This document shows, one piece after another, positions 17,257-25,714 of a stretch of 64,000 nucleotides of DNA. The position numbers and the translations under genes are program-made. The notes under the pieces were generated by a model. That model had not been told where the DNA came from. It did not search any database and saw only the letters and a program-made list of their open reading frames with translations. Numbering within the stretch: the stretch's first letter is position 1; each line of letters begins with the position of its first letter. The DNA comes from Enterocloster bolteae (GTDB lineage Bacteria > Bacillota > Clostridia > Lachnospirales > Lachnospiraceae), in contig JAETNT010000017.1 of the NCBI GenBank assembly GCA_021772025.1, positions 1-64,000 on the forward strand, read 5' to 3'.

Positions 17257-17985
17257 ATGGAAAACAAATACTTAAATAACTGCACTGCAATTAATACCGG
17301 CTTCGACGGGATTTCTTTTTTTCGCTGTACTATGAAGGCGGGGGAAGCCCTTACCCCTAAACTGGACGCCGAAGAGCTGATTGTTCTTTTATTTAACGGC
17401 CGCCCTGCTTTTATACAGACCAAAGAGGATATTTTTAATATCACCGAGCCGTCTGTTTTTATTCCGGATTTTGATCGTTCCTCTTACACCGTCCGGGCCC
17501 TTGAAGATTTAGAGTTTATGATGTGTGTATTTACTATGAATGCGTGGGATAAAGATTTCTTTAAGGGGTGGAATCTGCACCTCCCCTTCTTCTCAAAATA
17601 CAGTGATGGTGTTCGGTTCAATTATATGGGAAGAAGCAAAAGCCTTGGATCCTGGAGTCTGATCCAGCCTTTCCAGTTAGGCCATCTGTCTCTGTCTGTT
17701 ATATGCGGCAGAGGCGGAAAAGCAGAGTCTAAAGGCAATCCTCTGCAAAATCAGTGGCTGTATGCGGTAGGGGATTCCCGGTATCAGCTTTCTGTTAACA
17801 ATGATAAGGCATCTGACGAAACTGCCGGTTCCTTCCGGTTTATCCCCGTAAATAAGCCTTATACTCTCACTGCAAAAGAAAACGATCCTGTATGCTATTT
17901 TAACATTGAATATTTTGCGGAAGCGGATATTCAAAAAAACTATCTGGCTCAGATTTTTAATGGACGCATGACGGAAACGCATTAG
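17257..17985 (+). CDS. Bicupin paralogue without metal ligands
   Basis: This 242-residue third member of the local bicupin family has the N-barrel segment DLEFMMCVF closely matching its neighbour. In the C-barrel the metal-binding His residues are gone (GNPLQNQWLY in motif 1, NKPYTL in motif 2), so catalysis by a cupin metal centre is unlikely. An ATG at 17245 overlaps the previous stop, but GGAGG at 17247-17251 points to the ATG at 17257. Translation is probably coupled to the upstream gene. A hairpin at 18025-18058 ends the operon. Confidence 0.66.
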   Translation: MENKYLNNCTAINTGFDGISFFRCTMKAGEALTPKLDAEELIVLLFNGRPAFIQTKEDIFNITEPSVFIPDFDRSSYTVRALEDLEFMMCVFTMNAWDKDFFKGWNLHLPFFSKYSDGVRFNYMGRSKSLGSWSLIQPFQLGHLSLSVICGRGGKAESKGNPLQNQWLYAVGDSRYQLSVNNDKASDETAGSFRFIPVNKPYTLTAKENDPVCYFNIEYFAEADIQKNYLAQIFNGRMTETH

Positions 17986-18024
17986 GTCATTTCCAGCTTC
18001 CTTTATCCCGCCTGCAGACAGGAA

Positions 18025-18058
18025 GGAGCTGTGCACTAAATAATTAGTGCACGGCTCC
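18025..18058 (+). terminator. Strong hairpin terminator after the bicupin pair
   Basis: A 15-bp stem, GGAGC then GTGCACTAA pairing with TTAGTGCAC then GGCTCC, has one T/G pair and loop ATAA. It lies 40 bp after the last bicupin stop. No T tract follows, but the stem is very stable. Confidence 0.6.
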
Positions 18059-18132
18059 ATAAATCAGCGATTTAATCAGTAAAATTCATAAACATATTCA
18101 TTCAATTCTTGTATCCTTTTCCATCTGTTTTG

Positions 18133-18141
18133 TGGTATAAT
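18133..18141 (+). promoter_or_regulatory. Extended -10 promoter
   Basis: TGGTATAAT is a perfect extended -10 element with no good -35 box. It reads toward the gene at 18197. Confidence 0.45.
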
Positions 18142-18196
18142 GATTGTTCCCAACCCTTAAAATACCAAAAGCATAATACAGCCAAGGAGGAATTCA

Positions 18197-18961
18197 ATGG
18201 ATATCCAGCAGCTCATGAAGCAAATCAAACTTCCGGAAGAAGGGCAGTTATGTATTTCTGAGTATATTATGCCCGAAGCAGTTTACCAGGGCTGGCGAAC
18301 TGCTTTCTATAGAAACGAATCTAAGTTTTTTCAAAAAGCTGAGGAAAGCAGTGAAAAAGAACTTCTGCTTCTATATCTGTACATTCGGTTCGCAGCAGAT
18401 ATATATCCCAGCTATAAGGAAGAGGGGATCTCAGATCTTATTTATTATAATACATTTTCCGATTTTACGATCTGGTTTTTACAGTGTGTCAGACAGAAGC
18501 ACACAATTGGCCTTATACAGGAAAAATGGCTGGGGCTTCATTTGAAAATGAAATTGTTTCGTTTAGGGCGGCTTCAATTTGAAAAAGATGAAGCAGAAAA
18601 TCAAATTCATATCCATATTCCTGAAGGCGAGGCACTTTCGCCAGAATCTTGTGATTCGTCGCTTCAACAGGCCGAGGATTTCTTTGGCGGTTCATGTGCC
18701 TTGTTCACCTGCGAATCCTGGCTGTTATCACCTGTATTACCAGAGCTATTGGATGAAGAAAGCAATATTATCCAATTTCAGAAAAGATTTCAAGTGACAA
18801 GAGTAAATTGGGCTGCACGCCAAGCAGAAGAGCGAGTTTTCGGGGAAATTCGTGAAGATAAGAATTCCTATCCGGAAAATACAACGCTCCAGCGAACTCT
18901 GAAAAAATATTTATTAGCCGGAAAAAATCCAGGTGTTGGCTATGGAATTTTAAAATCTTAA
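18197..18961 (+). CDS. Acyltransferase-domain protein, GNAT-like C-terminus (tentative)
   Basis: This cytoplasmic protein of 254 residues has AAGGAGG before the ATG. The C-terminal half contains KLFRLGRLQFE and IHIHIPEGEALS, which I associate with an acyltransferase-like family of Firmicutes having GNAT-like N- and C-terminal domains; this is memory, not a search. There is no signal peptide or membrane span. It is monocistronic, between hairpins at 18025 and 19059. The acyl donor and acceptor are unknown. Confidence 0.5.
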   Translation: MDIQQLMKQIKLPEEGQLCISEYIMPEAVYQGWRTAFYRNESKFFQKAEESSEKELLLLYLYIRFAADIYPSYKEEGISDLIYYNTFSDFTIWFLQCVRQKHTIGLIQEKWLGLHLKMKLFRLGRLQFEKDEAENQIHIHIPEGEALSPESCDSSLQQAEDFFGGSCALFTCESWLLSPVLPELLDEESNIIQFQKRFQVTRVNWAARQAEERVFGEIREDKNSYPENTTLQRTLKKYLLAGKNPGVGYGILKS

Positions 18962-19058
18962 ATCCGCTTGCCCGCTGATCTGCACGCGAACAAAAAACTC
19001 TTTTCATTATCAACAAACTTTTCATTATTTACGAGAAATCTTACAAAGTATTTGAAAA

Positions 19059-19092
19059 GGCGGTACAGCCCCTGCGCTGAGACTGTACCGCC
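19059..19092 (-). terminator. Rho-independent terminator of the PrcB-like gene
   Basis: On the minus strand a perfect 10-bp stem GGCGGTACAG / CTGTACCGCC is followed by TTTTC. It lies 35 bp after the stop of the lipoprotein gene 19128-19568. Confidence 0.7.
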
Positions 19093-19127
19093 CAGTATAA
19101 CATTCCTCTTCTTCCCTGCAGCCAAGC

Positions 19128-19568
19128 TTACTGAAAAATTACCGGTTCTTCTAAAAATTCTGTTTTTACTACGATATAAGGGCAAGACGGCTCTTTACTG
19201 ACCTCTTCATCTTTTTCCGGCCCCATCAATTCTGTATCAAATATTATAGCATTTTCCGTCAGATAAAGCTGCTCCACAGTGATGCTGTAGCCGCCGCTTT
19301 CCTGAGTTCCGTAACCGTTTACTATGTATAATCCCTGATCATTGCTGTAGGTTAGCTTAAATGCATCTTTTTTCTTTTCCTGGATCAGATTCAGCAGTTC
19401 TTGAGGCACATCGTTATCTCCCACTACTGTAAAATCCAAATCCCTTACCTTATCAGAGCTTTCGTTCCTTAGTCCTGCCATACTGCATCCGCTTAAGATC
19501 CGCACCACCGCGACCCACAGAAGCAGTCCCATAACCGCGAATAATTTGCCGTTTAGTGTCTTTCTCAT
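19128..19568 (-). CDS. Lipoprotein with PrcB-like C-terminal domain
   Basis: This 146-residue secreted lipoprotein has a hydrophobic signal and lipobox LSGC with Cys28. The C-terminal 80 residues (LYIVNGYGTQESGGYSITV, then PSCPYIVVKTEF) match the pattern of the protease-complex subunit PrcB domain. The role of the domain in Firmicutes is not established. It is monocistronic with its own terminator. Confidence 0.65.
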   Translation of the reverse strand: MRKTLNGKLFAVMGLLLWVAVVRILSGCSMAGLRNESSDKVRDLDFTVVGDNDVPQELLNLIQEKKKDAFKLTYSNDQGLYIVNGYGTQESGGYSITVEQLYLTENAIIFDTELMGPEKDEEVSKEPSCPYIVVKTEFLEEPVIFQ

Positions 19569-19691
19569 CTTTCCGCCTCCCCAAATAGTTGATTATTACC
19601 ATTGTATTCTAACAGCCCAAAAGGTATGCATGGCTTTTTTTCCCGTTATGTGGTACACTGTTAAAAAACCTTCGCAGGCGGACTGGAATCT

Positions 19692-20201
19692 ATGGGTAAA
19701 GAAATATTCAAAAAAGTAATTGTTATCGGGAGTCCTGGTGCCGGAAAAAGTACATTTTCAAGAAAGCTCAGAGATTTAACCGGTCTCCCGCTATATTATC
19801 TTGATATGCTGTGGCACAGACCGGATAAGACGACTAGCTCCAGACAGGAATTTGATATACAGCTAAAGGATATTCTTATAAGGGACAGGTGGATTATAGA
19901 CGGAAACTATAATCGAACATTGGAAATGCGCCTGAACTACTGCGATACCGTTTTTCTTCTGGATTTTCCATTGGATATCTGCCTTTCAGGCGCTGAATCC
20001 AGAATCGGAAAAGAGCGGGAAGATTTGCCTTGGCATGAGACAGAATTTGACAGTGAGTTCAGGCAGTTTATTCTTGACTTTCCTAAAGAAAGTCTGCCTC
20101 AAATATATGAGTTAATTGAAAAATATCGAAAAGATAAATGTGTTATTATATTTAAATCCAGGGAAGAATCCGAAAAGTATCTGAAAAGAATTCTTATTTA
20201 A
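19692..20201 (+). CDS. P-loop kinase, adenylate-kinase / FlaR-like
   Basis: This 169-residue cytoplasmic NTPase has Walker A GSPGAGKST at 13-21. The sequence YYLDMLWHRPDK and the DRWIIDGNY motif are typical of the small adenylate-kinase-like proteins annotated as DNA topology modulation (FlaR) proteins. The real substrate is unknown. A weak GGAAT precedes the ATG. It lies upstream of an alpha/beta hydrolase gene with 39 bp between. Confidence 0.65.
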   Translation: MGKEIFKKVIVIGSPGAGKSTFSRKLRDLTGLPLYYLDMLWHRPDKTTSSRQEFDIQLKDILIRDRWIIDGNYNRTLEMRLNYCDTVFLLDFPLDICLSGAESRIGKEREDLPWHETEFDSEFRQFILDFPKESLPQIYELIEKYRKDKCVIIFKSREESEKYLKRILI

Positions 20202-20240
20202 TATACATTATAAAATCTTTACTGTCAGGAGGTTGTATAT

Positions 20241-20915
20241 ATGCCTTATTTATTTCTTCACGGTTTAGGACAGGGCCCGGAAAGCTGGGCACCGGCTGTA
20301 GAGCATCTTTTTCCTTCCGCTGAGACGGGAGCGGTTTTGACACCCAGATTATCGGATTTTCTCATAGGTCAGAAAGTGACCTATCAAAACTTGTATCAGG
20401 CCTTTTGCCAATATTGTCGGTTTCTTCCCAAACCGCTTCATATCTGCGGATTGTCTCTGGGGGCGGTTCTGGCTCTTCATTATACCATTGAGCATCCGGA
20501 GGAAGTTCGTTCCCTGACCCTTATAGGTGCCCAGTACCGTATGCCAAGGAGACTGTTGTCCTTCCAAAACGCAGTATTTTCTCTCTTTCCTCAGGCTGCT
20601 TTTCGAAAGATGGCGTTTGAAAAAAGGGATTTGTTAAGCCTGACTACCAGTATGACGGATCTAGATTTTTCCCATAACCTGAAAAATGTTTTCTGCCCGG
20701 TCCTAATTCTCTGCGGAGAACAGGATAAGGCTAACAATACGGCATGCCGGGATTTGGCACAGTTTCTTCCCCGGGCCCGCTTTCGGCAAGTTCCCGGCTG
20801 CGGACACCAAGTAAATACAGAATCCCCGGAGCGGCTGGTTCAGATACTGTCTAAATTTTATAGCAGGATGGATTGTCCTGTAACCGAAAACAAGTCAATA
20901 ACCTTGCAGGAATAA
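20241..20915 (+). CDS. Alpha/beta hydrolase
   Basis: This 224-residue alpha/beta-hydrolase has oxyanion motif FLHGLGQG near the start, nucleophile elbow GLSLGA with Ser72, acid in LCGEQDKAN and catalytic His in GCGHQVN. There is no signal peptide, so it is cytoplasmic. AGGAGG precedes the ATG. Such proteins range from esterases to C-C hydrolases, and the substrate is not readable. Confidence 0.75.
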   Translation: MPYLFLHGLGQGPESWAPAVEHLFPSAETGAVLTPRLSDFLIGQKVTYQNLYQAFCQYCRFLPKPLHICGLSLGAVLALHYTIEHPEEVRSLTLIGAQYRMPRRLLSFQNAVFSLFPQAAFRKMAFEKRDLLSLTTSMTDLDFSHNLKNVFCPVLILCGEQDKANNTACRDLAQFLPRARFRQVPGCGHQVNTESPERLVQILSKFYSRMDCPVTENKSITLQE

Positions 20916-20935
20916 CGCAGATGCAGGAGGCTTCT

Positions 20936-21286
20936 ATGAATAATGAAAGGGTATACGGAATGGATTTTTCTAAAATCTACTCCTTACTTGTTAACAAGGC
21001 AGTCAAAAAAGGCCGCTCAAAAGGTGAGGTAGATCAAGTCATCTGCTGGCTTACCGGCTATACCCAGGAGGATTTAGAAAAGTTATCCGGTCAGTCTATT
21101 ACCTATTCCGAATTTTTCCAAAATGCGCCTTGTCTCAATGAAAAAAGGTCTCTGATAACCGGCGTCGTATGCGGGGTCAGAGTAGAAACAATTGAAGACC
21201 CCCTTATGCGAGAAATTCGTTATCTGGATAAGCTTATTGATGAGTTGGCCAAGGGAAAAACTTTGGAGAAAATTATGAGGAAATAG
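20936..21286 (+). CDS. DUF2200 family protein
   Basis: This 116-residue protein has the DUF2200 hallmarks: [15 protein letters not shown], a [13 protein letters not shown] segment, and [20 protein letters not shown] at the end. It is conserved in Firmicutes with no established function. The start is set by GCAGGAGG ahead of MNNERV; the longer frame overlaps the hydrolase gene. It converges with the pseudogene at 21294 with no visible terminator. Confidence 0.75.
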   Translation: MNNERVYGMDFSKIYSLLVNKAVKKGRSKGEVDQVICWLTGYTQEDLEKLSGQSITYSEFFQNAPCLNEKRSLITGVVCGVRVETIEDPLMREIRYLDKLIDELAKGKTLEKIMRK

Positions 21287-21293
21287 TGATTAA

Positions 21294-22028
21294 TTAAAAC
21301 TCCACTTCCATTCCATCATAAGCCGCCAGTATGCCTCGTTCTGCTCCCCAGGCTTCAAGCTGATCATAGGTCATTTCTCCGTTATGGCTAAAATGATTGA
21401 CTACTTTTACTGTTTGGTTGTCGATACATCCCAGGTCAGCCAGCTTTTTAAACATGCTTTCAGCATCCGGCAGTCCCATATGATACTCTTTGACGGATTT
21501 CGTTCCCATAGTTGCGTCCAGGCTGACCAGATTAAATTTTTCTTTCGTTATCAGCTTCCACGCCTCCGAGGACAGGTTGCAGCCCGTATCATGACCATAA
21601 AATACCGTTTTACCGTGTTTTTTACAAATATAGACCAGACATTCCTCCCGTTTATCATGGTCAGCAGGAACCGCTGTGATTTCCCAGCCATCGGAACGAA
21701 TAAGATCTCCGCCGTGGGTCATATGGAAATGGACAGCATCATCAATGGGATGCGGTTTGAAACGGTCAATCAGAATATGCTCATAAAAGCTTTTTCTGAC
21801 AGCTTCATTGCCATAAATATCTAATACTCCCTCTGCGCCATGTCCGAAGTGTTCATGCCGATGGATCAGGTCAGTGGGAAACCAGTGATCCATATGGCTG
21901 TGTGTGACCAGCAGCGTGTGGACAGTGCCAAGATTCAGCCCATATTGCAACGCATGAATATAGGTATCCGGTGGGAAATCAATCAGCAGGCTATTGTCCA
22001 GGAGGGCTTGTGTCCGGGTACGCAGGTT
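21294..22028 (-). pseudogene. 5'-truncated MBL-fold metallohydrolase
   Basis: A metallo-beta-lactamase-fold hydrolase keeps motif THSHMDH, later His/Asp ligands (ADHDK, GHDTGC) and an intact C-terminus. It has no proper start: the frame can be followed upstream through RTRTQALLDNSLLIDFPPD to about 22028, where sequence from the scrA remnant begins in another frame. About 35-45 N-terminal residues, including the first beta strands, are missing. The only in-frame start candidate downstream is TTG without a ribosome site. It was probably inactivated by the deletion that also removed the scrA 3' end. Confidence 0.72.
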
Positions 22029-23105
22029 CCGTGATACCCATAAAGCAGGAAAGAGAAGACGGAAGAGCTACGGATTTAATTTTGGTGTTCCTGGTTTTCA
22101 ATGCAACAGCTAATGTTGCCGCACCCTGGGCAAGATTGGCAGCAGAAGCCAAGGGCAGCCAATAGGTAAATCCGTATTGGGCAATCTGCCCTACATCAAT
22201 TACGGTGTACATATGATGGATACCGCCCACTACTGTCAGAGAATAAAGGCCGCCCATTACCATACTTCCCAGACCGAAAGGCAGAGTCAGCAGAGTCAGA
22301 ATTCCGTTGATAATACCATTTTCGACAGCAACAAAAATAGGCCCGATAATCGAAAGAGTCAGATAGCCAGTAACGAATACGCTTACTAACGGCGTTACAA
22401 ACAGATCCAACATGGCAGGAACCACCTTGTGCAGGCGTTTTTCAATAAAGCTCAAAGCCCAAACCATACTTTTTGTGTCTGGATTACACCTTCCGTTGCC
22501 ACTGTCCAGGCATTCTGCAAGTTGGGATGGATCATAATCATACCGATAACGGCGCCGAGGAAGGGATTCCCTCCAAAAGCCCTGGCCGCACTAAAAGCGA
22601 TTAAAATGGGCAGAAAGGTGTATGCCGTATTGGCAAACAAATTCGCAAAGACATAAATGGAACCGGAGGTGTTAATATTTAAAAAACCATTATTGACCAT
22701 AAAGGTCAAAGCCTCCATAATTCCCATAAGAAAACCGCTGGCCACAATAGCCGGGATAATAGGGACAAAAACGTCCCCCAAGGTCTTGATTGCCCGTTTG
22801 AATATGTTTTGCTTGGCTGCAGCTGCTGCTTTAACCTCCTCTTTTGATGCTGCGGTAAGGCCCGAAATGGCAATAAACTCATCATAGACTTTATTAACCA
22901 CGCCGGTTCCCAGTATAATCTGCAGCTGGCCGGAAGCACTGAACACGCCTTTTACTCCATCAATGTCCTCCACGGCTTTCGCGTCACATTTAGCATTGTC
23001 CGCCAGCACTAGGCGCAGGCGTGTGGCACAATGAGCTGCAGAGATAAGGTTTTCCTTTTTCCCTACTTTTTCATAAATTTGTTGTGCTGTTTTTGCATAA
23101 TCCAT
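22021..23105 (-). pseudogene. scrA: Sucrose-type PTS IIBC, broken by two deletions
   Basis: The N-terminal EIIB is intact with phospho-Cys26 in SAAHCATRLRL, and the EIIC start follows. At about 22452-22467 the frame ends at QKVWFGL-stop and resumes in another frame as VWALSFIEKRLHKVVP. ScrA proteins normally have about 18 residues between these segments, so roughly 55-60 bp were lost, apparently between short direct repeats (GTTTGGGCTT). A second break just after GITEPA near 22028 removes the rest of the EIIC and joins the MBL remnant. It lies downstream of an intact LacI-family gene with a matching operator, as in scr loci. Confidence 0.8.
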
Positions 23106-23164
23106 AATTTTTTCCTCTTTCTATTGGGTTATTTTATCCCTTCTAAAGGGTAAGGTACATGGTG

Positions 23165-23182
23165 TGTGAATACGTATTCACA
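23165..23182. promoter_or_regulatory. Perfect LacI-type operator before scrA
   Basis: TGTGAATACGTATTCACA is an 18-bp perfect palindrome between the lacI terminator and the scrA remnant. Its core GAATACGTATTC recurs exactly before the LacI gene (24200-24211). Confidence 0.75.
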
Positions 23183-23189
23183 AATCTAC

Positions 23190-23219
23190 AAAAAAGAACC
23201 TCATTGAGGGCTCTTTTTT
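23190..23219 (-). terminator. Rho-independent terminator of the LacI gene
   Basis: On the minus strand a hairpin of GAGCCCTC / GAGGTTC type, extended by an A run upstream and a T6 run downstream, immediately follows the LacI stop. Confidence 0.75.
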
Positions 23220-24186
23220 AAGAACTCTGCCTTGGGACAAGTACGGCGCGGAGAGGACAATCCCAAAGCGGATGTTCGCCAAGATGTCCAATGCGGTATA
23301 ATAAACGTGCAACCGCTTCTTGCGCCATCTGTTCAATAGGCTGGGAAACACTGCTAAGACTAGGTTTTAGATACCGGGCCATCATTGTATCATCAAAGCC
23401 GACCACTCCCGCTTCTGCAGGAACAATAAACTTCAATTCCTGAAGAAAACTAAGAATCCGCAACGCATAAATATCATTTCCGGCAAAAACACCCAGACGT
23501 TGTTTTCGATAAGGCAGATAAGTTCTTAATGCTGCTTTCATCTGTGTATCATCTTGGTATACAATATTGGTAACATTCTCTGCCTGCCCATACTCTGACA
23601 ATGCTTGGCGAAAACCCACATATTTAAGCTCATCGTCTTTTCCGATAAATAAAAACTGTTTATATCCCTGGTGGAGCAGATGTTTAGCTACCTGTTTTCC
23701 TGCCTCTGCATGATCCGCATATACAGAATCCAGCCCTTTAGCCTGACGTGTTACGGACACAACAGGTACTTCAAGTTTTTCTGCATATCCCTGCCATGCC
23801 TCACTGGTTTCACGCATGGGAACCGCAAGGACACCGTCAACCCGATAGCGGCGAACAACATCCAGATATTCCAGTTCATTGTCTGCGTTATAATTGCTGT
23901 TAAAAAGGATAATACTGTAGCCATATTTCCTCGCTTCTGTCTCGATTGCTTTTGCCACATCCGCAAAAAATCCATTGGAAATATCGGTTAGTATTACACC
24001 CAGCAGGTGTGTCTTGCTTCCCTGAAGACCCTTGGCCAAGACATTAGGCTGATAATTATGTTCTTTCGCACATGCCAGAACGCGTTCCCGAATATCCGGC
24101 GCTACATTCATATTTCCATTGAGCACGCGCGAAACAGTTGGCTGGGAAACCTTGGTTAATTTTGCAATTTCTGTCATTGTAATCAT
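23218..24186 (-). CDS. LacI family sucrose-operon-type repressor
   Basis: This regulator of about 322 residues has HTH MTEIAKLTKVSQPTVSRVLNG and a full periplasmic-binding-like sensor domain. Upstream ATGs in frame are rejected because the operator AGAATACGTATTCT (24199-24212) sits there. The start at MITMTEI or MTEIAK is equally possible, as ribosome sites are weak. Identical operator cores before its own gene and before scrA indicate autoregulation plus control of scrA. The regulator is intact although its transporter target is broken, so it may serve other targets or be on the way to loss. Confidence 0.8.
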   Translation of the reverse strand: MITMTEIAKLTKVSQPTVSRVLNGNMNVAPDIRERVLACAKEHNYQPNVLAKGLQGSKTHLLGVILTDISNGFFADVAKAIETEARKYGYSIILFNSNYNADNELEYLDVVRRYRVDGVLAVPMRETSEAWQGYAEKLEVPVVSVTRQAKGLDSVYADHAEAGKQVAKHLLHQGYKQFLFIGKDDELKYVGFRQALSEYGQAENVTNIVYQDDTQMKAALRTYLPYRKQRLGVFAGNDIYALRILSFLQELKFIVPAEAGVVGFDDTMMARYLKPSLSSVSQPIEQMAQEAVARLLYRIGHLGEHPLWDCPLRAVLVPRQSS

Positions 24187-24198
24187 AATATACACCAT

Positions 24199-24212
24199 AG
24201 AATACGTATTCT
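24199..24212. promoter_or_regulatory. LacI-type operator before the regulator gene
   Basis: AGAATACGTATTCT is a 14-bp perfect palindrome sharing the 12-bp core with 23165-23182. It lies at the 5' end of the LacI gene, consistent with autoregulation. Confidence 0.7.
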
Positions 24213-24342
24213 CAACGAGCAAATTTACTATATCACACCTTGCATACCGTTTCAATTTACTTGATTCACAAAAAAATGATAGATATTTTGTGAATATTGC
24301 TGATAATGGCTTTTTCTAGACAAATGCTCATGCAAACGCGGA

Positions 24343-24414
24343 ACTTGACTCGTTGCTTTCGGAAGTCGCCAAATGTGCATGCGAGCATGCCCACTTGGCT
24401 CGTTGCTCGCGGAA
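24343..24414. repeat. Pair of direct repeats between lacI and spoIIID
   Basis: A 22-bp unit starting ACTTGRCTCGTTGCT and ending CGGAA occurs at 24343-24364 and 24393-24414, 50 bp apart, with three differences. The stretch between holds the small palindrome GCATGCGAGCATGC. No gene is convincing in 24213-24430. It looks like a small intergenic repeat of unknown role. Confidence 0.5.
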
Positions 24415-24438
24415 ATAAAGGGAAGTGATTGCCAATAA

Positions 24439-24467
24439 ACATATTCCCCCACCCCTTGGCATATGAT
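24439..24467 (+). promoter_or_regulatory. Sigma-E-like promoter of spoIIID
   Basis: ACATATT (24439-24445), then 14 bases, then CATATGAT (24460-24467) matches the mother-cell sigma-E pattern (ATATT, about 14 bp, CATACAnT). spoIIID is a known sigma-E target in Bacillus, which supports the reading. Confidence 0.65.
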
Positions 24468-24494
24468 GTAAAAAACATTCTCAGGGGTAATCCC

Positions 24495-24773
24495 ATGAAA
24501 GAATATATCGAAGAGCGTGCAGTCGCCATCGCCAATTACATTATAGACCACAATGCTACCGTTAGGCAGACGGCGAAAAAGTTTGGGATCAGCAAATCGA
24601 CTGTACATAAAGACTGTACGGAACGCCTAAATTCCATTAATCCCCATCTGGCAGAGCAGGCCCGTAAAGTGCTGGATATCAATAAATCCGAGCGCCACAT
24701 CCGAGGCGGTCTGGCCACCAGGGAAAAGTATCAGCACCGGCTGCAAATGTGCAGCAAGTCGGAGGATAATTAG
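24495..24773 (+). CDS. spoIIID: Sporulation transcription factor SpoIIID
   Basis: This 92-residue DNA-binding protein has HTH segment ATVRQTAKKFGISKSTVHKD and the C-terminal basic stretch RHIRGGLATREKYQ characteristic of SpoIIID, which modulates mother-cell gene expression during sporulation. AGGGG lies eight bases before MKEYIEE; the longer frame would run through the sigma-E promoter. It is followed by a good terminator. Its presence shows that the organism, or a recent ancestor, forms endospores. Confidence 0.92.
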   Translation: MKEYIEERAVAIANYIIDHNATVRQTAKKFGISKSTVHKDCTERLNSINPHLAEQARKVLDINKSERHIRGGLATREKYQHRLQMCSKSEDN

Positions 24774-24822
24774 AAACAGGGCCGTTGCAAACGAGAAAGT
24801 ACCTTGCAGCGGCCCTTGTTTT
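24774..24822 (+). terminator. Rho-independent terminator of spoIIID
   Basis: The stem AGGGCCGTTGCAA / TTGCAGCGGCCCT, with one mismatch, is followed by TGTTTTATT directly after the spoIIID stop. Confidence 0.75.
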
Positions 24823-24859
24823 ATTGCTAATTATTTTCAAAAGTCTCTCCGTATTCTCT

Positions 24860-25675
24860 TTATAACACATCTGAAAAATGCGGTCTCAACCGCTTAAATA
24901 CCTTAAGTCCCACCAGCATAAGAACCGCTGTTACCCCCCAGAAGTACAGGGTAAGCACCGGTCTGTCCCAAAACCAGTTGCCTGTAAGCATACAGTCCCG
25001 ATATCCTGTTACAATGTAGTAAACCGGGTTTATTTTCAGAATCTGTTCCAACCATACCGGAGCACTGGGGAACATGGATACCGACCACATAATCGGCACC
25101 ATCCACATTCCAAACTGAAGGCAGATCCCTACAATCTGAGCCATATCTTTGAAAAATACCGTCACTGCACTGGTAAAATAGGAAATCGCCAGAGCCAGCA
25201 TAGACACTGCAAACCCGTAATACACTACTTGAATCCAGGTGAGCCGCGGCATATTTCCTCCAATTAAAAACATTCCGTACATAATAATGACAAAAAATCC
25301 ATGAACAAACAGGCTGGAAATCACTTTTAATATAGGCAGGATTTCCACCTGAAATACCACTTTTTTTACTAAATAGTGGTACTCCTGTAAACAATTCGTT
25401 CCTGTATTCAACGCCTCGCTAAAGAAAAACCAGGGCGCAATTCCCGGAACCAGCCATTCAATATAAGAGGAATTTGGTATCGGCGGCGTACTTCTGAATC
25501 CGCTGGGGCCAAAAATAAACCAATATATCAAAACCGTCACAATGGGCTGAATCAGCATCCACACTACGCCAAAATAGGAGCCTACAAACCGCTTGCGAAA
25601 GTCTGCCTTAGACAGATCCCAAATTAATTTTCGCTTCTTAACAATCTCTTTTATGAGAGAAAGGACATAGTTCAT
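24860..25675 (-). CDS. ABC-2 type polysaccharide export permease
   Basis: This 271-residue membrane protein of the Wzm/TagG/RfbA export permease family has N-terminal LSKADFRKRFVGSYFGVVWMLIQP, six membrane segments and a typical NPVYYIVTGYRD motif near the end. Such permeases export undecaprenyl-linked glycans with a Wzt/TagH-type ATPase. No ATPase gene is adjacent or in the window: the gene ends the locus and faces spoIIID. The partner must be encoded elsewhere or has been lost. Upstream neighbour is rfbC, 40 bp away, same direction. Confidence 0.85.
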   Translation of the reverse strand: MNYVLSLIKEIVKKRKLIWDLSKADFRKRFVGSYFGVVWMLIQPIVTVLIYWFIFGPSGFRSTPPIPNSSYIEWLVPGIAPWFFFSEALNTGTNCLQEYHYLVKKVVFQVEILPILKVISSLFVHGFFVIIMYGMFLIGGNMPRLTWIQVVYYGFAVSMLALAISYFTSAVTVFFKDMAQIVGICLQFGMWMVPIMWSVSMFPSAPVWLEQILKINPVYYIVTGYRDCMLTGNWFWDRPVLTLYFWGVTAVLMLVGLKVFKRLRPHFSDVL

Positions 25676-25714
25676 AATTCCTTTCCTTTCCTTTTTTCCA
25701 AGCTGCCCTACAAA

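Noticed and set aside
15416..17985. Naming the bicupins IolB (5-deoxy-glucuronate isomerase)
   Set aside because: The double-barrel layout is similar, but I cannot match family-specific motifs, two of three lack metal ligands, and no other iol genes are present.
21294..21950. Treating the MBL gene as intact from 21950
   Set aside because: The start would be a TTG without a ribosome site, and family-like coding sequence continues upstream in frame to about 22028.
24252..24608. Open frames opposite the 5' region of spoIIID
   Set aside because: They run through the repeat, the promoter and spoIIID itself, and have no ribosome site or family similarity.
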